In this document: positions 1-8,599 of the stretch, piece after piece
How the letters are laid out: every line of letters begins with the position of its first letter
Position numbering within the stretch: position 1 is the first letter of the stretch
DNA from: Acholeplasmataceae bacterium UBA6150
Lineage (GTDB): Bacteria > Bacillota_I > Bacilli_A > Acholeplasmatales > UBA5453
Length of the DNA stretch: 64,000 bases
Assembly: GCA_002423145.1 (NCBI GenBank)
Contig: DIUU01000014.1
Coordinates: 80,716-144,715 of the forward strand
Direction of reading: 5' to 3'
Translations under genes and position numbers: made by a program
Notes under the pieces: model-generated
Seen by the model: the letters and a program-made list of their open reading frames with translations, nothing else
Database searches by the model: none
Told to the model about the DNA's origin: nothing

Positions 1-742
1 TTTTCACGACTTTGATGTTCACTTTGTTACCAACCACATCATTGCCAGCTTTGATTTGTTCACTTCTTCTTACTTCTAGACGAATCGATGCATAGAACTT
101 CAATGCTCTACCACCAGAAGTCGTTTCAGGGTTACCAAACATGACACCGACTTTTTCACGAATTTGGTTAATGAAGATGGCGATTGTATTGGTTTTACTG
201 ATGATCCCAGAAAGTTTTCTCATCGCTTGGCTCATTAATCGTGCTTGTAAACCGACGTGGGAGTCTCCCATATCGCCGTTGATTTCAGCTTCAGGGACGA
301 GGGCTGCAACTGAGTCAATGACAACGATGCCGATGGCACCACTACGAATCAAAGCTTCAGCGATTTCGAGTGCCTGTTCACCGGTATCTGGTTGAGATAA
401 AATTAAATTATCCACATCCACACCCAATGCTTTAGCGTATTGAGGATCGAGGGCATGCTCTGCATCAATGAATGCAGCGAAACCCCCTAATTTTTGTACT
501 TCAGCAATCGCTGTCAAAGCGAAAGTGGTTTTACCAGACGATTCTGGTCCGTAAATTTCAATGATTCTGCCTTTTGGATATCCACCAATGCCTAAAGCCA
601 CGTCTAAAGAAATGGATCCAGATGGTGATGATTCGATATGGCGATCTGCTTCGTCACCTAACTTCATGACAGCCCCTTTACCATATTGTTTTTCGATTTG
701 TTTCATCGCATTGAGCAGTGCTTCTTGTTTTTTAATGTCCAT
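1..742 (-). CDS. recA: Recombinase RecA (N-terminal 247 residues, cut by window edge)
   Basis: RecA forms filaments on single-stranded DNA, drives homologous pairing and triggers LexA/UmuD-type autocleavage. The translated part starts MDIKKQEALLNAMKQIEKQY and shows the Walker A loop GPESSGKTT near residue 66; the sequence continues as RecA to the edge, so roughly 90-100 C-terminal residues lie outside the window. The start is ATG at 740-742, preceded by an AGGAGG motif at about 748-754. It lies 51 bases after pgsA on the same strand. In Bacillus, cinA sits between these two; it is absent here. Confidence 0.97.
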   Translation of the reverse strand, partial: MDIKKQEALLNAMKQIEKQYGKGAVMKLGDEADRHIESSPSGSISLDVALGIGGYPKGRIIEIYGPESSGKTTFALTAIAEVQKLGGFAAFIDAEHALDPQYAKALGVDVDNLILSQPDTGEQALEIAEALIRSGAIGIVVIDSVAALVPEAEINGDMGDSHVGLQARLMSQAMRKLSGIISKTNTIAIFINQIREKVGVMFGNPETTSGGRALKFYASIRLEVRRSEQIKAGNDVVGNKVNIKVVK

Positions 743-793
743 ACATAAGCCTCCTTATTAGATATATACCTGAAACAGGTGTAGTTTTCTTTT

Positions 794-1363
794 TTAAATC
801 GATTCAAATACCAAGCGTCGATTTTTCCAAAAATAATCGGCACCCGATAACACGGTAAATAATAACGCCAACCATAATAGGATATCACCTACGAGATTAG
901 GTAAACCAAAATCATTAAACAGTAAGACAACCAAAGCGATGACAGTCATCACCATTTTGAGTTTTCCAAATGGGCTTGCTGCGATGACGACGCCTTTTTC
1001 TACCGCAAGTAACCGAACGCCTGTAACGATGAACTCTCTTGCAATTACGATGAGTGTCATCCACCATAAAACACGGTCAGTGGTCGCTTGTAAATATAAG
1101 AAAGCGGTTAATACGAGCAACTTGTCAGCTATCGGATCGGTGAATTTACCAAACGTCGTTACTTGATTGTTTTTACGCGCTAGGTAGCCATCTAAAAAAT
1201 CTGTAAAACTGGCTAAAATAAATAATATGGCGAATAAGAGCTGTGCAAAATCCAATCCGAACAGCACGTTATCCACGCTTTTGAGTGGTTCTAAAAAACT
1301 GATAATCACCATCACCGGAATCGCGACGAAACGGCTTAAAGTGAGTTTATTTGGCAATGTCAT
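794..1363 (-). CDS. pgsA: CDP-diacylglycerol--glycerol-3-phosphate 3-phosphatidyltransferase
   Basis: Membrane enzyme that joins CDP-diacylglycerol and glycerol 3-phosphate to make phosphatidylglycerol phosphate. The full CDP-alcohol phosphotransferase signature is visible: D55-x2-D58-G59-x2-A62-R63-x8-G72-x3-D76-x3-D80. The 189-residue length and several hydrophobic spans fit the family. It starts at an ATG behind a GAGAGATGATGG stretch. It is followed by recA. The product needs dephosphorylation; the YqeG-like HAD protein at 8583-9143 is a candidate for that step (inference from family). Confidence 0.95.
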   Translation of the reverse strand: MTLPNKLTLSRFVAIPVMVIISFLEPLKSVDNVLFGLDFAQLLFAILFILASFTDFLDGYLARKNNQVTTFGKFTDPIADKLLVLTAFLYLQATTDRVLWWMTLIVIAREFIVTGVRLLAVEKGVVIAASPFGKLKMVMTVIALVVLLFNDFGLPNLVGDILLWLALLFTVLSGADYFWKNRRLVFESI

Positions 1364-1412
1364 CCATCATCTCTCTCTTTCAACTTATTTTAACATATTT
1401 TTCCTTTAATAG

Positions 1413-1441
1413 TTGCTTTTTAAAATGCCATTTGGTATAAT
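1413..1441 (+). promoter_or_regulatory. Promoter of rpsT
   Basis: TTGCTT at 1413-1418 and TATAAT at 1436-1441 are separated by 17 bases, and the rpsT start codon follows about 30 bases later. The perfect -10 and ideal spacing make this a likely vegetative promoter. Confidence 0.75.
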
Positions 1442-1470
1442 TTGAGTTGCTTATCACGGGAGGTGACATT

Positions 1471-1734
1471 ATGGCTAACATCAAACAACAAATCAAACGT
1501 ATCAAGACAAACGAAAAGCGCAGATTAATCAATGCATCCTTTAAATCTTCTACCAAAACAGCTGTTAAAGCAGTAGAAAAGGCAGTAGCTGCTGGAGATA
1601 AAGAAAAGGCATTAGTAACTCTATCATTCGCAAGCAAGAAATTGGATAAGGGACAAGCCAAAGGAATTTTTCATAAAAACTTTGTTGCCAACCACAAATC
1701 TCAACTTGCACAACTAGTTAACAAACTACAATAA
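1471..1734 (+). CDS. rpsT: 30S ribosomal protein S20
   Basis: Small, lysine-rich protein of 87 residues that binds 16S rRNA early in 30S assembly. The sequence MANIKQQIKRIKTNEKRR is typical S20. I place the start at the internal ATG at 1471, not at 1447, because GGAGGTGA sits just upstream and S20 proteins begin with MANIK/MANNK. It is the only plus-strand gene in the first 22 kb and has its own promoter and terminator. Its position near holA and comEC matches Bacillus. Confidence 0.96.
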   Translation: MANIKQQIKRIKTNEKRRLINASFKSSTKTAVKAVEKAVAAGDKEKALVTLSFASKKLDKGQAKGIFHKNFVANHKSQLAQLVNKLQ

Positions 1735-1735
1735 G

Positions 1736-1759
1736 CACATCTTGGATGTGTTTTTTTTT
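1736..1759 (+). terminator. Rho-independent terminator of rpsT
   Basis: Stem CACATC / GATGTG with a 3-base loop, followed by nine T. It lies directly after the rpsT stop and reaches the end of the convergent exonuclease gene. Confidence 0.85.
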
Positions 1760-2426
1760 ATCTTAACTTCTCAATTTCCAAACGGTTACCATATTGAGGA
1801 ACCATTCGAACGTTTTTATTGAGTGGACCCGCCGGTGGATATTTCGGGTTATACCCAATCACATTGATATACCTGTCAATGGTATCGCGTTCTTTGATCA
1901 TAGCAGTCAACCCTTTTAAGGTCGCTTTGACATCATCGATGGCTCTGTGGGTATTCTTGTGGTCGATTTGGTAAGTTATGACCAAATTATCCAAACGGTG
2001 TGGATACGGATGTCTGTCTTTAAAAATCGCCATTACATCCAGTAAATCATCGTTAATATCAAAAAACGGATCGACATGTTTTCGATACAGTGCCTTTAGG
2101 AATGCATAGTCAAATGCGATGTTATAGGCAACCAAGAGTGTATTGGGTCTAACCATATTTTTTAACATATTAAACGCTTCTATTTCTTCAATCCCATCCC
2201 TTAATAACATCTCATCTGTAATGTGTGTGATTTCGATGATTTTCTCTGGGAGTGGTTTATTTTGACGTATCAATACATTCAATTCTTTTTCTGCACGGTA
2301 CTGCATTAAAATGGGGTCTCTTTTTAACAAGACCGCCCCAATTTCTATGACATTATCGGTTTTTGGATATAACCCTGTGGTTTCAAAGTCAAAGACCAGT
2401 ATGTGTTCATATTTTTCAACCAACAT
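1758..2426 (-). CDS. DnaQ-like 3'-5' exonuclease (DEDDh family)
   Basis: The 222-residue protein starts with the ExoI motif VFDFETTG (D13, E15) and carries HRAIDDV further on, the ExoIII motif of DEDDh exonucleases. Such proteins act as the proofreading epsilon subunit of DNA polymerase III or as free exonucleases that degrade DNA or RNA. There is no polymerase, helicase or GIY-YIG domain, so the exact role is open. It begins with ATG behind TTGGAGGT and lies 2 bases after the stop of holA, suggesting co-transcription with a replisome gene. Confidence 0.85.
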   Translation of the reverse strand: MLVEKYEHILVFDFETTGLYPKTDNVIEIGAVLLKRDPILMQYRAEKELNVLIRQNKPLPEKIIEITHITDEMLLRDGIEEIEAFNMLKNMVRPNTLLVAYNIAFDYAFLKALYRKHVDPFFDINDDLLDVMAIFKDRHPYPHRLDNLVITYQIDHKNTHRAIDDVKATLKGLTAMIKERDTIDRYINVIGYNPKYPPAGPLNKNVRMVPQYGNRLEIEKLR

Positions 2427-2428
2427 GG

Positions 2429-3379
2429 TTATACCTCCAATAAGAATAATTCTAACCCTAATTTTTTGTCCATCCGACCCGATTTAATATCGTAGTCTAA
2501 ATTGGACAATTTTTCATATAGTGATTCTAGATTTGTTTTTGATATTTGTTGTGCATTTTTTACCATATAATAGGCTTTACTGGATTTTACATTGAAGTAT
2601 GAAGCAATCGCTTCTTGGTTGTATCCTTTTTCAAGCAGTTGTTTGGTTTGAATGGTTTCTTTCAATTTGGACGCGATGTTGAATATGATTCGAATCGGGT
2701 CTTCATTTTTTTCAAGTAAATCATAATAAACTTCTAAAATGCGTTTTTTATTTTTAGCCAATACCGCATTGGTGAGTTCGAAGATATTTTCCTCTAAGTT
2801 TCTCGCAACCAATTGTTTGATGTCTTTTAGCGTAATACGTTTTTCATCAAAAGCGAATAATTTGAGTTTCGACATTTCGTTATTCAGCATCGATATATCA
2901 AAATTGGTTCTTTCAAGCAATTCATCGACTGCCAAATCTTCAATCGAATATTTCATCGAATCGAATGCTTTTTTAACATAGGGTTTAAAATCCTCTTTAG
3001 CCATATCTTCAACGGTTTCAATGCGAACATACTTCTTCGCTTCTTTGGTGGCTGGAAGACTAGCATCCATACCGCGTTCTAACATAAAAATGAGGGTAGT
3101 ATCTTCATTTGGGCTGTGAAAATATTTAATTAAATCCGATAAATAGTCATCCGACTTGTCTTCATAGAAAAACCAAGGATTTTTGACCTTGATGATTTTT
3201 TTGTCAGCGAAAAATGAAATGGTGTTCATTTCTTGAAGTAATTCATCCAGTCCATGTTCATCTAGATCATAAGTAAGTACATTGAATGGATCCACATTGA
3301 GTTTTTTTACCAACACTTCAACGGCGTTTTCAACTAGAAACGAGTCGTTACCGATGTAAAGATACATCAAATCTGGCAT
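2429..3379 (-). CDS. holA: DNA polymerase III subunit delta
   Basis: HolA is the clamp-loader subunit that opens the beta sliding clamp. The 316-residue product has the family's N-terminal MYLYIGND...ENAVEVL start and a C-terminal helical domain ending IKSGRMDKKLGLELFLLEV; the (D/N)xxxKxGxxxxxxxLE-like end is typical. I use the ATG at 3379 with AGGGAG upstream; an upstream extension to 3478 would run into comEC and has no family similarity. The position just after comEC is the conserved Bacillus arrangement (yqeN). Confidence 0.92.
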   Translation of the reverse strand: MPDLMYLYIGNDSFLVENAVEVLVKKLNVDPFNVLTYDLDEHGLDELLQEMNTISFFADKKIIKVKNPWFFYEDKSDDYLSDLIKYFHSPNEDTTLIFMLERGMDASLPATKEAKKYVRIETVEDMAKEDFKPYVKKAFDSMKYSIEDLAVDELLERTNFDISMLNNEMSKLKLFAFDEKRITLKDIKQLVARNLEENIFELTNAVLAKNKKRILEVYYDLLEKNEDPIRIIFNIASKLKETIQTKQLLEKGYNQEAIASYFNVKSSKAYYMVKNAQQISKTNLESLYEKLSNLDYDIKSGRMDKKLGLELFLLEV

Positions 3380-3417
3380 GAAATCTCCCTCTTTCTTAAT
3401 GAATATTATACTATAAT

Positions 3418-5553
3418 TTACCCCGGTTTGTGAATTAAAATGAGATAACGACGATAAAAAGGTAAATCCACGAAACAAATGGTTTGAACTTCTTTTGTTT
3501 GGTAGATTTTTACGGCTTTTTGTTGTAAACGTTGGATGACTTCACTGTGCGGGTGTCCAAATGAATTGTCTTTCCCTGAAGAGATAATCGCGATGCTTGG
3601 ATTCACAGCATTCAAGAATGCCAAATGGGTTGAACTTCTCGAACCATGATGACCGACTTTTAAGATGTCACTTCTTAATTCTCCATAAGACTGGGTGACT
3701 AAATCAAATTCTGCATCATATTCAATATCCCCTGTAAATAGATAGGTGGTCCCTGCAATCGTTGTTTGAATCACCACAGATACGTCATTCGAACTGGGAT
3801 AGTTTTTAAAGGGCGATAACACATTCAACTCAATGTCACCACAACGAATTCGATCGCCTTTTTGAACATACATGGGGTTGTATACTCGCATGGTTTTTTG
3901 AAAATCACTGTCGTCATATTGGGACAAAACCAATTGTTTAACCTGAATTTCATTCATGATCGCCATGGTTTCTCTGTGGTGATCGTAATCGCCGTGGGTA
4001 ATAATCAAGTAGTCGATTTTTTCAATGTGATTGTATTTTAAATAATCGACCACATCTCCAAACGTATCGATTACCACCGTGCATTGGTTATAAGGCCGCT
4101 CGATGATGGTTGTGTCGCCTTGACCGACCGATAAAAAAGTCACTTTACCCACAGGATTAAAGTTTTTTACATAAGGGATAAAGAGTACAAAAATAATAAC
4201 GACCAAAATCCGCCTAGCTTTATCGATCCATTGTTCCGATTGATAGGCATAAATCCACAGTCCCCAATACACTAAAGCATACACCCCAACTACCATAGAA
4301 ATCCGAAAGGATAAGGCATTCATTTCCAAAAAACCAATGAGTAAAATGATGTAATAGAAACCTTCATTAAGAATTTCACCTACGGGTAAATAGAGGGATA
4401 ACCACGCCAATGGTAATAATACATACGTGAAGAGTGGAATAAATAGTGGTGTGGTAAAAAAAGCAATCGGATAGAGCTGTTGTGATATTTTACTGGTTAT
4501 TGGGATCACGAAAGTTTGTGCAGACAAGGTCGATGTAAACGCCCCTTGGATGGTATTTTTAAAACGACTCACAATGAACAGAAAACTGACCAAAAAAGAT
4601 AACTGAAATCCCGTATGATCAAAGTAAAACGGATTGATTATCAGCATAATTATCCAAGTATAACTAAAAACATCCAATCTCGTGTATCGAATTTGATTGA
4701 AATTTATGGTTTCGTATAGGATATATTGAATCACTGCTCTAATCAATGATACCGGAAAAAGCGTAATCCAAAGATATAATAACAACCCTGAAGACTGTAA
4801 AATAACCCGTGCTTTTTTAGGTATAAAGAAAAGCATTTTATCGGTTAGTCCAATCAACATCGTGACATGCAATCCCGATAACACAAACAAATGCGTTATC
4901 CCAATTTTGGACGTGCCTGTTTTGAGTTCTGTTTCTAGCATCCCCAAAACCAAACTCTTAACAAACACTTGCGTATAATAGGGTAACTGTTCGATGTGCT
5001 GTTTGATGTTTTGATGCCAAAGATGGGGTATCCATTTTTGTTCTATAATCTGTATTTTGGGATGATAAATAACGTAATATACAAAACGTGATTTATGATA
5101 ATCTAAACTGGAAAAATCCCCCTCAAACTGATCATCTTCATACTGTTTAAATGTCCCTTCGACTTGAATCACAGAACCAATGGTTATATGTTCATTCGTA
5201 TATAAATGATAATTATAAAACCCGTATTTAACAACATATCGATATCCCCCAGTGATACTTTGAGACTGAATCACCAAACCTTCATTTTGAGGTTTTTGGG
5301 GCTGGAATTGTTTATACATAACAACCCAAACAGCAGTTAGAACCATGAAACCCATCACATATCGTTTGATTTTTGAATTCCGTATCCAAAATATAAACGA
5401 GGGGATAAGAAAGCTAATCCATACTTGTTTAAATACGAGTAAAACCAGCAACAACCCCAGCGCGTAAAAATGAATATAACTAGATGGTAATAAACGTTTT
5501 AATTTGTTCAAAGGTTTGTGCCCCAATACCTGAAACCAATTGGATATCTTCAA
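3418..5553 (-). CDS. comEC: ComEC/Rec2 family DNA-uptake channel protein
   Basis: Large polytopic membrane protein (711 residues) that carries single-stranded DNA across the membrane in natural competence. It has an N-terminal membrane and OB-like region (about 25-200), a multi-span Competence domain (about 200-460), and a C-terminal metallo-beta-lactamase-like domain with FLSVGQGD, THGDYDHHRE and VGHHGSRSST. It overlaps the end of comEA by 74 bases if the TTG at 5553 is used; a second TTG at 5511, behind GGGG, is an equally good start and removes part of the overlap. No ATG fits. ComEB, normally between comEA and comEC in Bacillus, is missing. Confidence 0.9.
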   Translation of the reverse strand: MKISNWFQVLGHKPLNKLKRLLPSSYIHFYALGLLLVLLVFKQVWISFLIPSFIFWIRNSKIKRYVMGFMVLTAVWVVMYKQFQPQKPQNEGLVIQSQSITGGYRYVVKYGFYNYHLYTNEHITIGSVIQVEGTFKQYEDDQFEGDFSSLDYHKSRFVYYVIYHPKIQIIEQKWIPHLWHQNIKQHIEQLPYYTQVFVKSLVLGMLETELKTGTSKIGITHLFVLSGLHVTMLIGLTDKMLFFIPKKARVILQSSGLLLYLWITLFPVSLIRAVIQYILYETINFNQIRYTRLDVFSYTWIIMLIINPFYFDHTGFQLSFLVSFLFIVSRFKNTIQGAFTSTLSAQTFVIPITSKISQQLYPIAFFTTPLFIPLFTYVLLPLAWLSLYLPVGEILNEGFYYIILLIGFLEMNALSFRISMVVGVYALVYWGLWIYAYQSEQWIDKARRILVVIIFVLFIPYVKNFNPVGKVTFLSVGQGDTTIIERPYNQCTVVIDTFGDVVDYLKYNHIEKIDYLIITHGDYDHHRETMAIMNEIQVKQLVLSQYDDSDFQKTMRVYNPMYVQKGDRIRCGDIELNVLSPFKNYPSSNDVSVVIQTTIAGTTYLFTGDIEYDAEFDLVTQSYGELRSDILKVGHHGSRSSTHLAFLNAVNPSIAIISSGKDNSFGHPHSEVIQRLQQKAVKIYQTKEVQTICFVDLPFYRRYLILIHKPG

Positions 5554-5977
5554 TTCTCATAAATGGGCCTTGACTGGTCCTATAATCAATGATTTTTTGA
5601 GCTGTGATTTGGCCAATCCCTGGTAAACTCATCAAGGCACTTAAATTGGCTTGATTGATGTTAATGAGATCACTGGTAGATGAACTACCCTTCACAGGTA
5701 TGACGTATTTGACACCTGAAGTTAAAATGGTGGTCCCATGGATATTTTGGATATCTGCGTACATGGTTGTCCCTAAGGCATACGTAATCAGTTCTTGTAA
5801 CGTTGTCCCTACCACCACTTCATAGATTCCAGGCATATGAATGGCTCCTACAATCTCAACTTCAATCCATGTGGGGGTTTCGACTGCCCTGGGTTTTTCA
5901 TCTGATTGTAGTCTTGGTATCACTAAAAGGACCCCCAATATCACAATTAAAACAACGATTGGAACGATTTTTTTCAT
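5480..5977 (-). CDS. comEA: ComEA-type DNA receptor
   Basis: Membrane-anchored DNA-binding protein of the competence machinery. Residues about 5-22 form one membrane anchor, residues about 40-95 an SLBB domain, and the C-terminal 60 residues a helix-hairpin-helix DNA-binding domain (NINQANLSALMSLPGIG...). The length of 165 residues fits the family. It is directly upstream of and overlapping comEC, so both should be expressed together. Together they give the receptor and the channel for DNA uptake. Confidence 0.93.
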   Translation of the reverse strand: MKKIVPIVVLIVILGVLLVIPRLQSDEKPRAVETPTWIEVEIVGAIHMPGIYEVVVGTTLQELITYALGTTMYADIQNIHGTTILTSGVKYVIPVKGSSSTSDLININQANLSALMSLPGIGQITAQKIIDYRTSQGPFMRIEDIQLVSGIGAQTFEQIKTFITI

Positions 5978-6034
5978 CTATATTCACCTCATAAAATATA
6001 TACAATATCGCTTTAAAATAAAAGAAAAAACGAG

Positions 6035-6679
6035 CTATAAGCTCGCTTTCAAGTAATATTTTCTTTCATCTGGGCCTGGAAGGATTTCAACTTTTAGGCC
6101 TGCTGTTTTAAACGTATTTACATAATATGCTAATGGATACACATACTGAGTGACTTTATAAGTCCCTTTAGCATCGGTTATTTGATGTGTCAAGACCTGG
6201 TTTTTCACCGAAGCTTTCCAAAGATAAGCGATCGGGTCTGTTTCACTTTCAATGTAGTCTTTCATCTCTACAAGATAATCTTCTTTATATAGATCTAATA
6301 AAATAAAACCGTGTGGATTCAATGCGTTCTTTAATACGCTTACCACTTTTTTTATACCTTTAAAATAATTGATGACGTCATTGAATAATAATATGACATC
6401 AAAAGGGCGTGATATCGGGGTGCGTAAATCGTGTTCAAACAGTTGAATAGGTAAGCCTTTAGAAGCGAGGGTTTGTTGGGCATAGGATAGCATTTTAGAA
6501 TCGATATCCACGCCAACCACATCGTAGCCTTTCTCAGCCAAAGGTATGAGTATGACACCTGAACCACAACCGGCATCGAGGATCACTTGCTTATGACTTA
6601 AGTGTGATTCAATAAACGCTAGAATCGGTTCATAATCAATGTCATCAATCAGTTGGACATAGAGGTCTTGAAATGACAT
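6035..6679 (-). CDS. Class I SAM-dependent methyltransferase (YqeM by position)
   Basis: Motif I VILDAGCGSGV at residues 33-43 and the acidic VVGVDID at 54-60 show a Rossmann SAM-binding fold. The 214-residue product has no added domain. Substrate unknown. It stands between rsfS and comEA exactly where Bacillus has yqeM, with 2 bases between it and the rsfS stop. The same gene order supports orthology, but the target of YqeM is not something I can read from sequence. Confidence 0.88.
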   Translation of the reverse strand: MSFQDLYVQLIDDIDYEPILAFIESHLSHKQVILDAGCGSGVILIPLAEKGYDVVGVDIDSKMLSYAQQTLASKGLPIQLFEHDLRTPISRPFDVILLFNDVINYFKGIKKVVSVLKNALNPHGFILLDLYKEDYLVEMKDYIESETDPIAYLWKASVKNQVLTHQITDAKGTYKVTQYVYPLAYYVNTFKTAGLKVEILPGPDERKYYLKASL

Positions 6680-6681
6680 GA

Positions 6682-7005
6682 TTACCCTTTAACTTCGATT
6701 TGTTTTAAGCTCATTAAGCGCTTATCAAAGCCATAATAATCGCGCATTTCTTTGGAAAATAAGTGGAGGATAACTTCGCCTAAATCGACCAATAACCAAC
6801 CGCCTGTCTTGCCTTCAAAACCACGAATTTGTTCAGCGCCAACTGAAGATTTTAAATATTGGATGAGTGCGTAAGATTGGCGCTCATTGGCGGTTGCTAA
6901 AATGACATAATCGAAAAAAGGTGAGCTTTTTTCCATATCATAAACCTTGATGTCTGTGACTTTAACGATTTCAATCGTCTTGATGATTTTTTCTAATAAT
7001 TCCAT
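6682..7005 (-). CDS. rsfS: Ribosomal silencing factor RsfS
   Basis: RsfS (Iojap family) binds uL14 on the 50S subunit and blocks joining to 30S when nutrients are low. The 107-residue product shows the family core FFDYVILATANERQS and GWLLVDLGEVILHLF. The ATG at 7005 overlaps the end of yqeK by 13 bases and has AAGGAGAAT upstream inside yqeK, a translational coupling arrangement. Confidence 0.94.
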   Translation of the reverse strand: MELLEKIIKTIEIVKVTDIKVYDMEKSSPFFDYVILATANERQSYALIQYLKSSVGAEQIRGFEGKTGGWLLVDLGEVILHLFSKEMRDYYGFDKRLMSLKQIEVKG

Positions 7006-7556
7006 GGATTCTCCTTGTAGTAATTAAGTACTTCTAATTGTTCATAAAACGGGGTGAGCCCGTCTTGATTTAAATATTCTATGGTGTATTCTAAGCTTAG
7101 GATCAAGGCTTTTCGAAGATCCGTTTTTGATAGTTCATAGACGGTTTTAGCCCCGTGAAAAGTTCGATTCTTCTCACAAAAATCAGCCACGGTGATGATG
7201 AGTGTTTCTAGATTCATCCCGACTTTTCCCCATATATGATAATAGATGGCTTCAAATACTTTTTCATCTGTGATATGAAGTTCGTTTTTTGCATAGTAAG
7301 CAGCCGCGATGGCATGATAGGCAACGGGAACTTTAGCATATTTTTCAACTTCGTTTAGGTCTTTAATCCACGCTGTTTGTGCATCGATCGAATCGTATTT
7401 GAACATGTCATGTAATATCGCTGCCGTTTCGATGGCGTCGATATCACCGCCATAAATGGCTTGGAGTTCCAGTGCTCGTTCCCTTACCCCTAAAATGTGT
7501 TTAAAACGGTTCGGATGGTGCTTGAGTTTGGATTCAACCAGTTCAAGTAGATTCAA
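6993..7556 (-). CDS. yqeK: HD-domain hydrolase YqeK (Ap4A hydrolase family)
   Basis: HD-superfamily phosphohydrolase; Bacillus and Streptococcus YqeK proteins cleave diadenosine tetraphosphate symmetrically to ADP. The metal ligands are visible as H20 (RFKHILGV), H49-D50 (AAILHDMFK) and later histidines in VAYHAIAAAYYA. The start is a TTG at 7556 directly behind GGAGGAGG; it overlaps the TGA of yqeH by 4 bases. nadD, which precedes yqeK in Bacillus, is not present here. Confidence 0.92.
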   Translation of the reverse strand: MNLLELVESKLKHHPNRFKHILGVRERALELQAIYGGDIDAIETAAILHDMFKYDSIDAQTAWIKDLNEVEKYAKVPVAYHAIAAAYYAKNELHITDEKVFEAIYYHIWGKVGMNLETLIITVADFCEKNRTFHGAKTVYELSKTDLRKALILSLEYTIEYLNQDGLTPFYEQLEVLNYYKENPWNY

Positions 7557-8599
7557 TAGAGTGCCTCCTCCAATAAAACCCGCATGGTTTCAGGGAAGTA
7601 TACCTCAATCACTGCTTTTCCCTTAATGTGGACCATCGCGACATCAGAAATAGCCAATTCATACGCCTTTTCTGGTTGAAGCTTATAGGTTTTCTTAACA
7701 AATTTAACATCTTGAATGATGTGTTTGAAGGTTTGTTGTGTTTGATGGAACTTTTCATAGGTTTCGTCATATTTACTACGGTGAATGTCTAGTGCAGGGG
7801 ATGCATAACAAGCAATTCCTTTAAACCCACCTTCTAGATAGGAAACCACACCTAAACCACCCATATAGAGGCTTTGCATCTCATTCAATTGGTATATTCT
7901 AGGTTTGACTTTGGTTTCAATAATGAGGTCTTTATACGATTCATAAGGCAAGAAAGACGCGATAGACCCGGGTAAGTATATCCCTGGGGTATCGATCAAA
8001 CGGTGTCCAAATAAGGGCACTTCAAAATCAGCTAAAGTCAATCCTGGTTTTTTTCCAGACAATACGGTGGTTTCAATGTTGAAATGGCTCGCAATGCGTT
8101 TGAACAACAGTGATTTACCACTGTTTTGAAATCCAACCAAATACACATTACGATTTTTTTGATGCAGACGAATAGCGTCGATTAACACATCGATGTATTT
8201 ATTTTGTAAGGCAGATACTGGAATGATGTCTGAGAATTTCATTTGAAGTAAGTTCGCTTCACGACGAATGGTTTGAATCATTCGGTTTAGATTAACCGAA
8301 GGCTCAAGTGTATCGATGTGATTTAAAACCAGTATGAAATTCGAATTGGGAAAATGTCTGTCTAATCGATATTTTAATCTTAACGATAGATGGTTAATCG
8401 ATAAGACATAGATGATTAAGGCTTCTTCTTTGATTTGAGGCATGTCACCTGTATTTATAATGACAGAGTTTACTTTAGAATAGTGTTTTAGATTGAAACA
8501 ATCCAAACACAAATCATGGTTCATGTCTTTGACAAAACCCGGTTTGGATTCCTCGATATTTTGCAAAATAACGCCACAACCATTACAACGTTTCAACAT
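7553..8599 (-). CDS. yqeH: Ribosome biogenesis GTPase YqeH
   Basis: Circularly permuted GTPase needed for 30S assembly. A treble-clef zinc finger lies at the N terminus (CNGCG and CLDC), then the permuted motifs: NHIDTL (G4), GFQNSGKS (G1), and DTPG (G3). I use the ATG at 8599 so that the protein starts MLKRCNGCG; an in-frame ATG at 8620 adds seven residues without family support. It overlaps the end of yqeG by 17 bases. The stop is TGA, which proves UGA is a stop codon in this organism. Confidence 0.94.
   Translation of the reverse strand: MLKRCNGCGVILQNIEESKPGFVKDMNHDLCLDCFNLKHYSKVNSVIINTGDMPQIKEEALIIYVLSINHLSLRLKYRLDRHFPNSNFILVLNHIDTLEPSVNLNRMIQTIRREANLLQMKFSDIIPVSALQNKYIDVLIDAIRLHQKNRNVYLVGFQNSGKSLLFKRIASHFNIETTVLSGKKPGLTLADFEVPLFGHRLIDTPGIYLPGSIASFLPYESYKDLIIETKVKPRIYQLNEMQSLYMGGLGVVSYLEGGFKGIACYASPALDIHRSKYDETYEKFHQTQQTFKHIIQDVKFVKKTYKLQPEKAYELAISDVAMVHIKGKAVIEVYFPETMRVLLEEALY

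Noticed and set aside
141..761. Plus-strand frames over recA
   Set aside because: Shadows of the RecA coding sequence on the other strand.
939..1409. Plus-strand frames over pgsA
   Set aside because: Shadows of pgsA with no ribosome-binding site or family.
1380..1661. Minus-strand frame opposite rpsT
   Set aside because: Overlaps the whole S20 gene and has no family.
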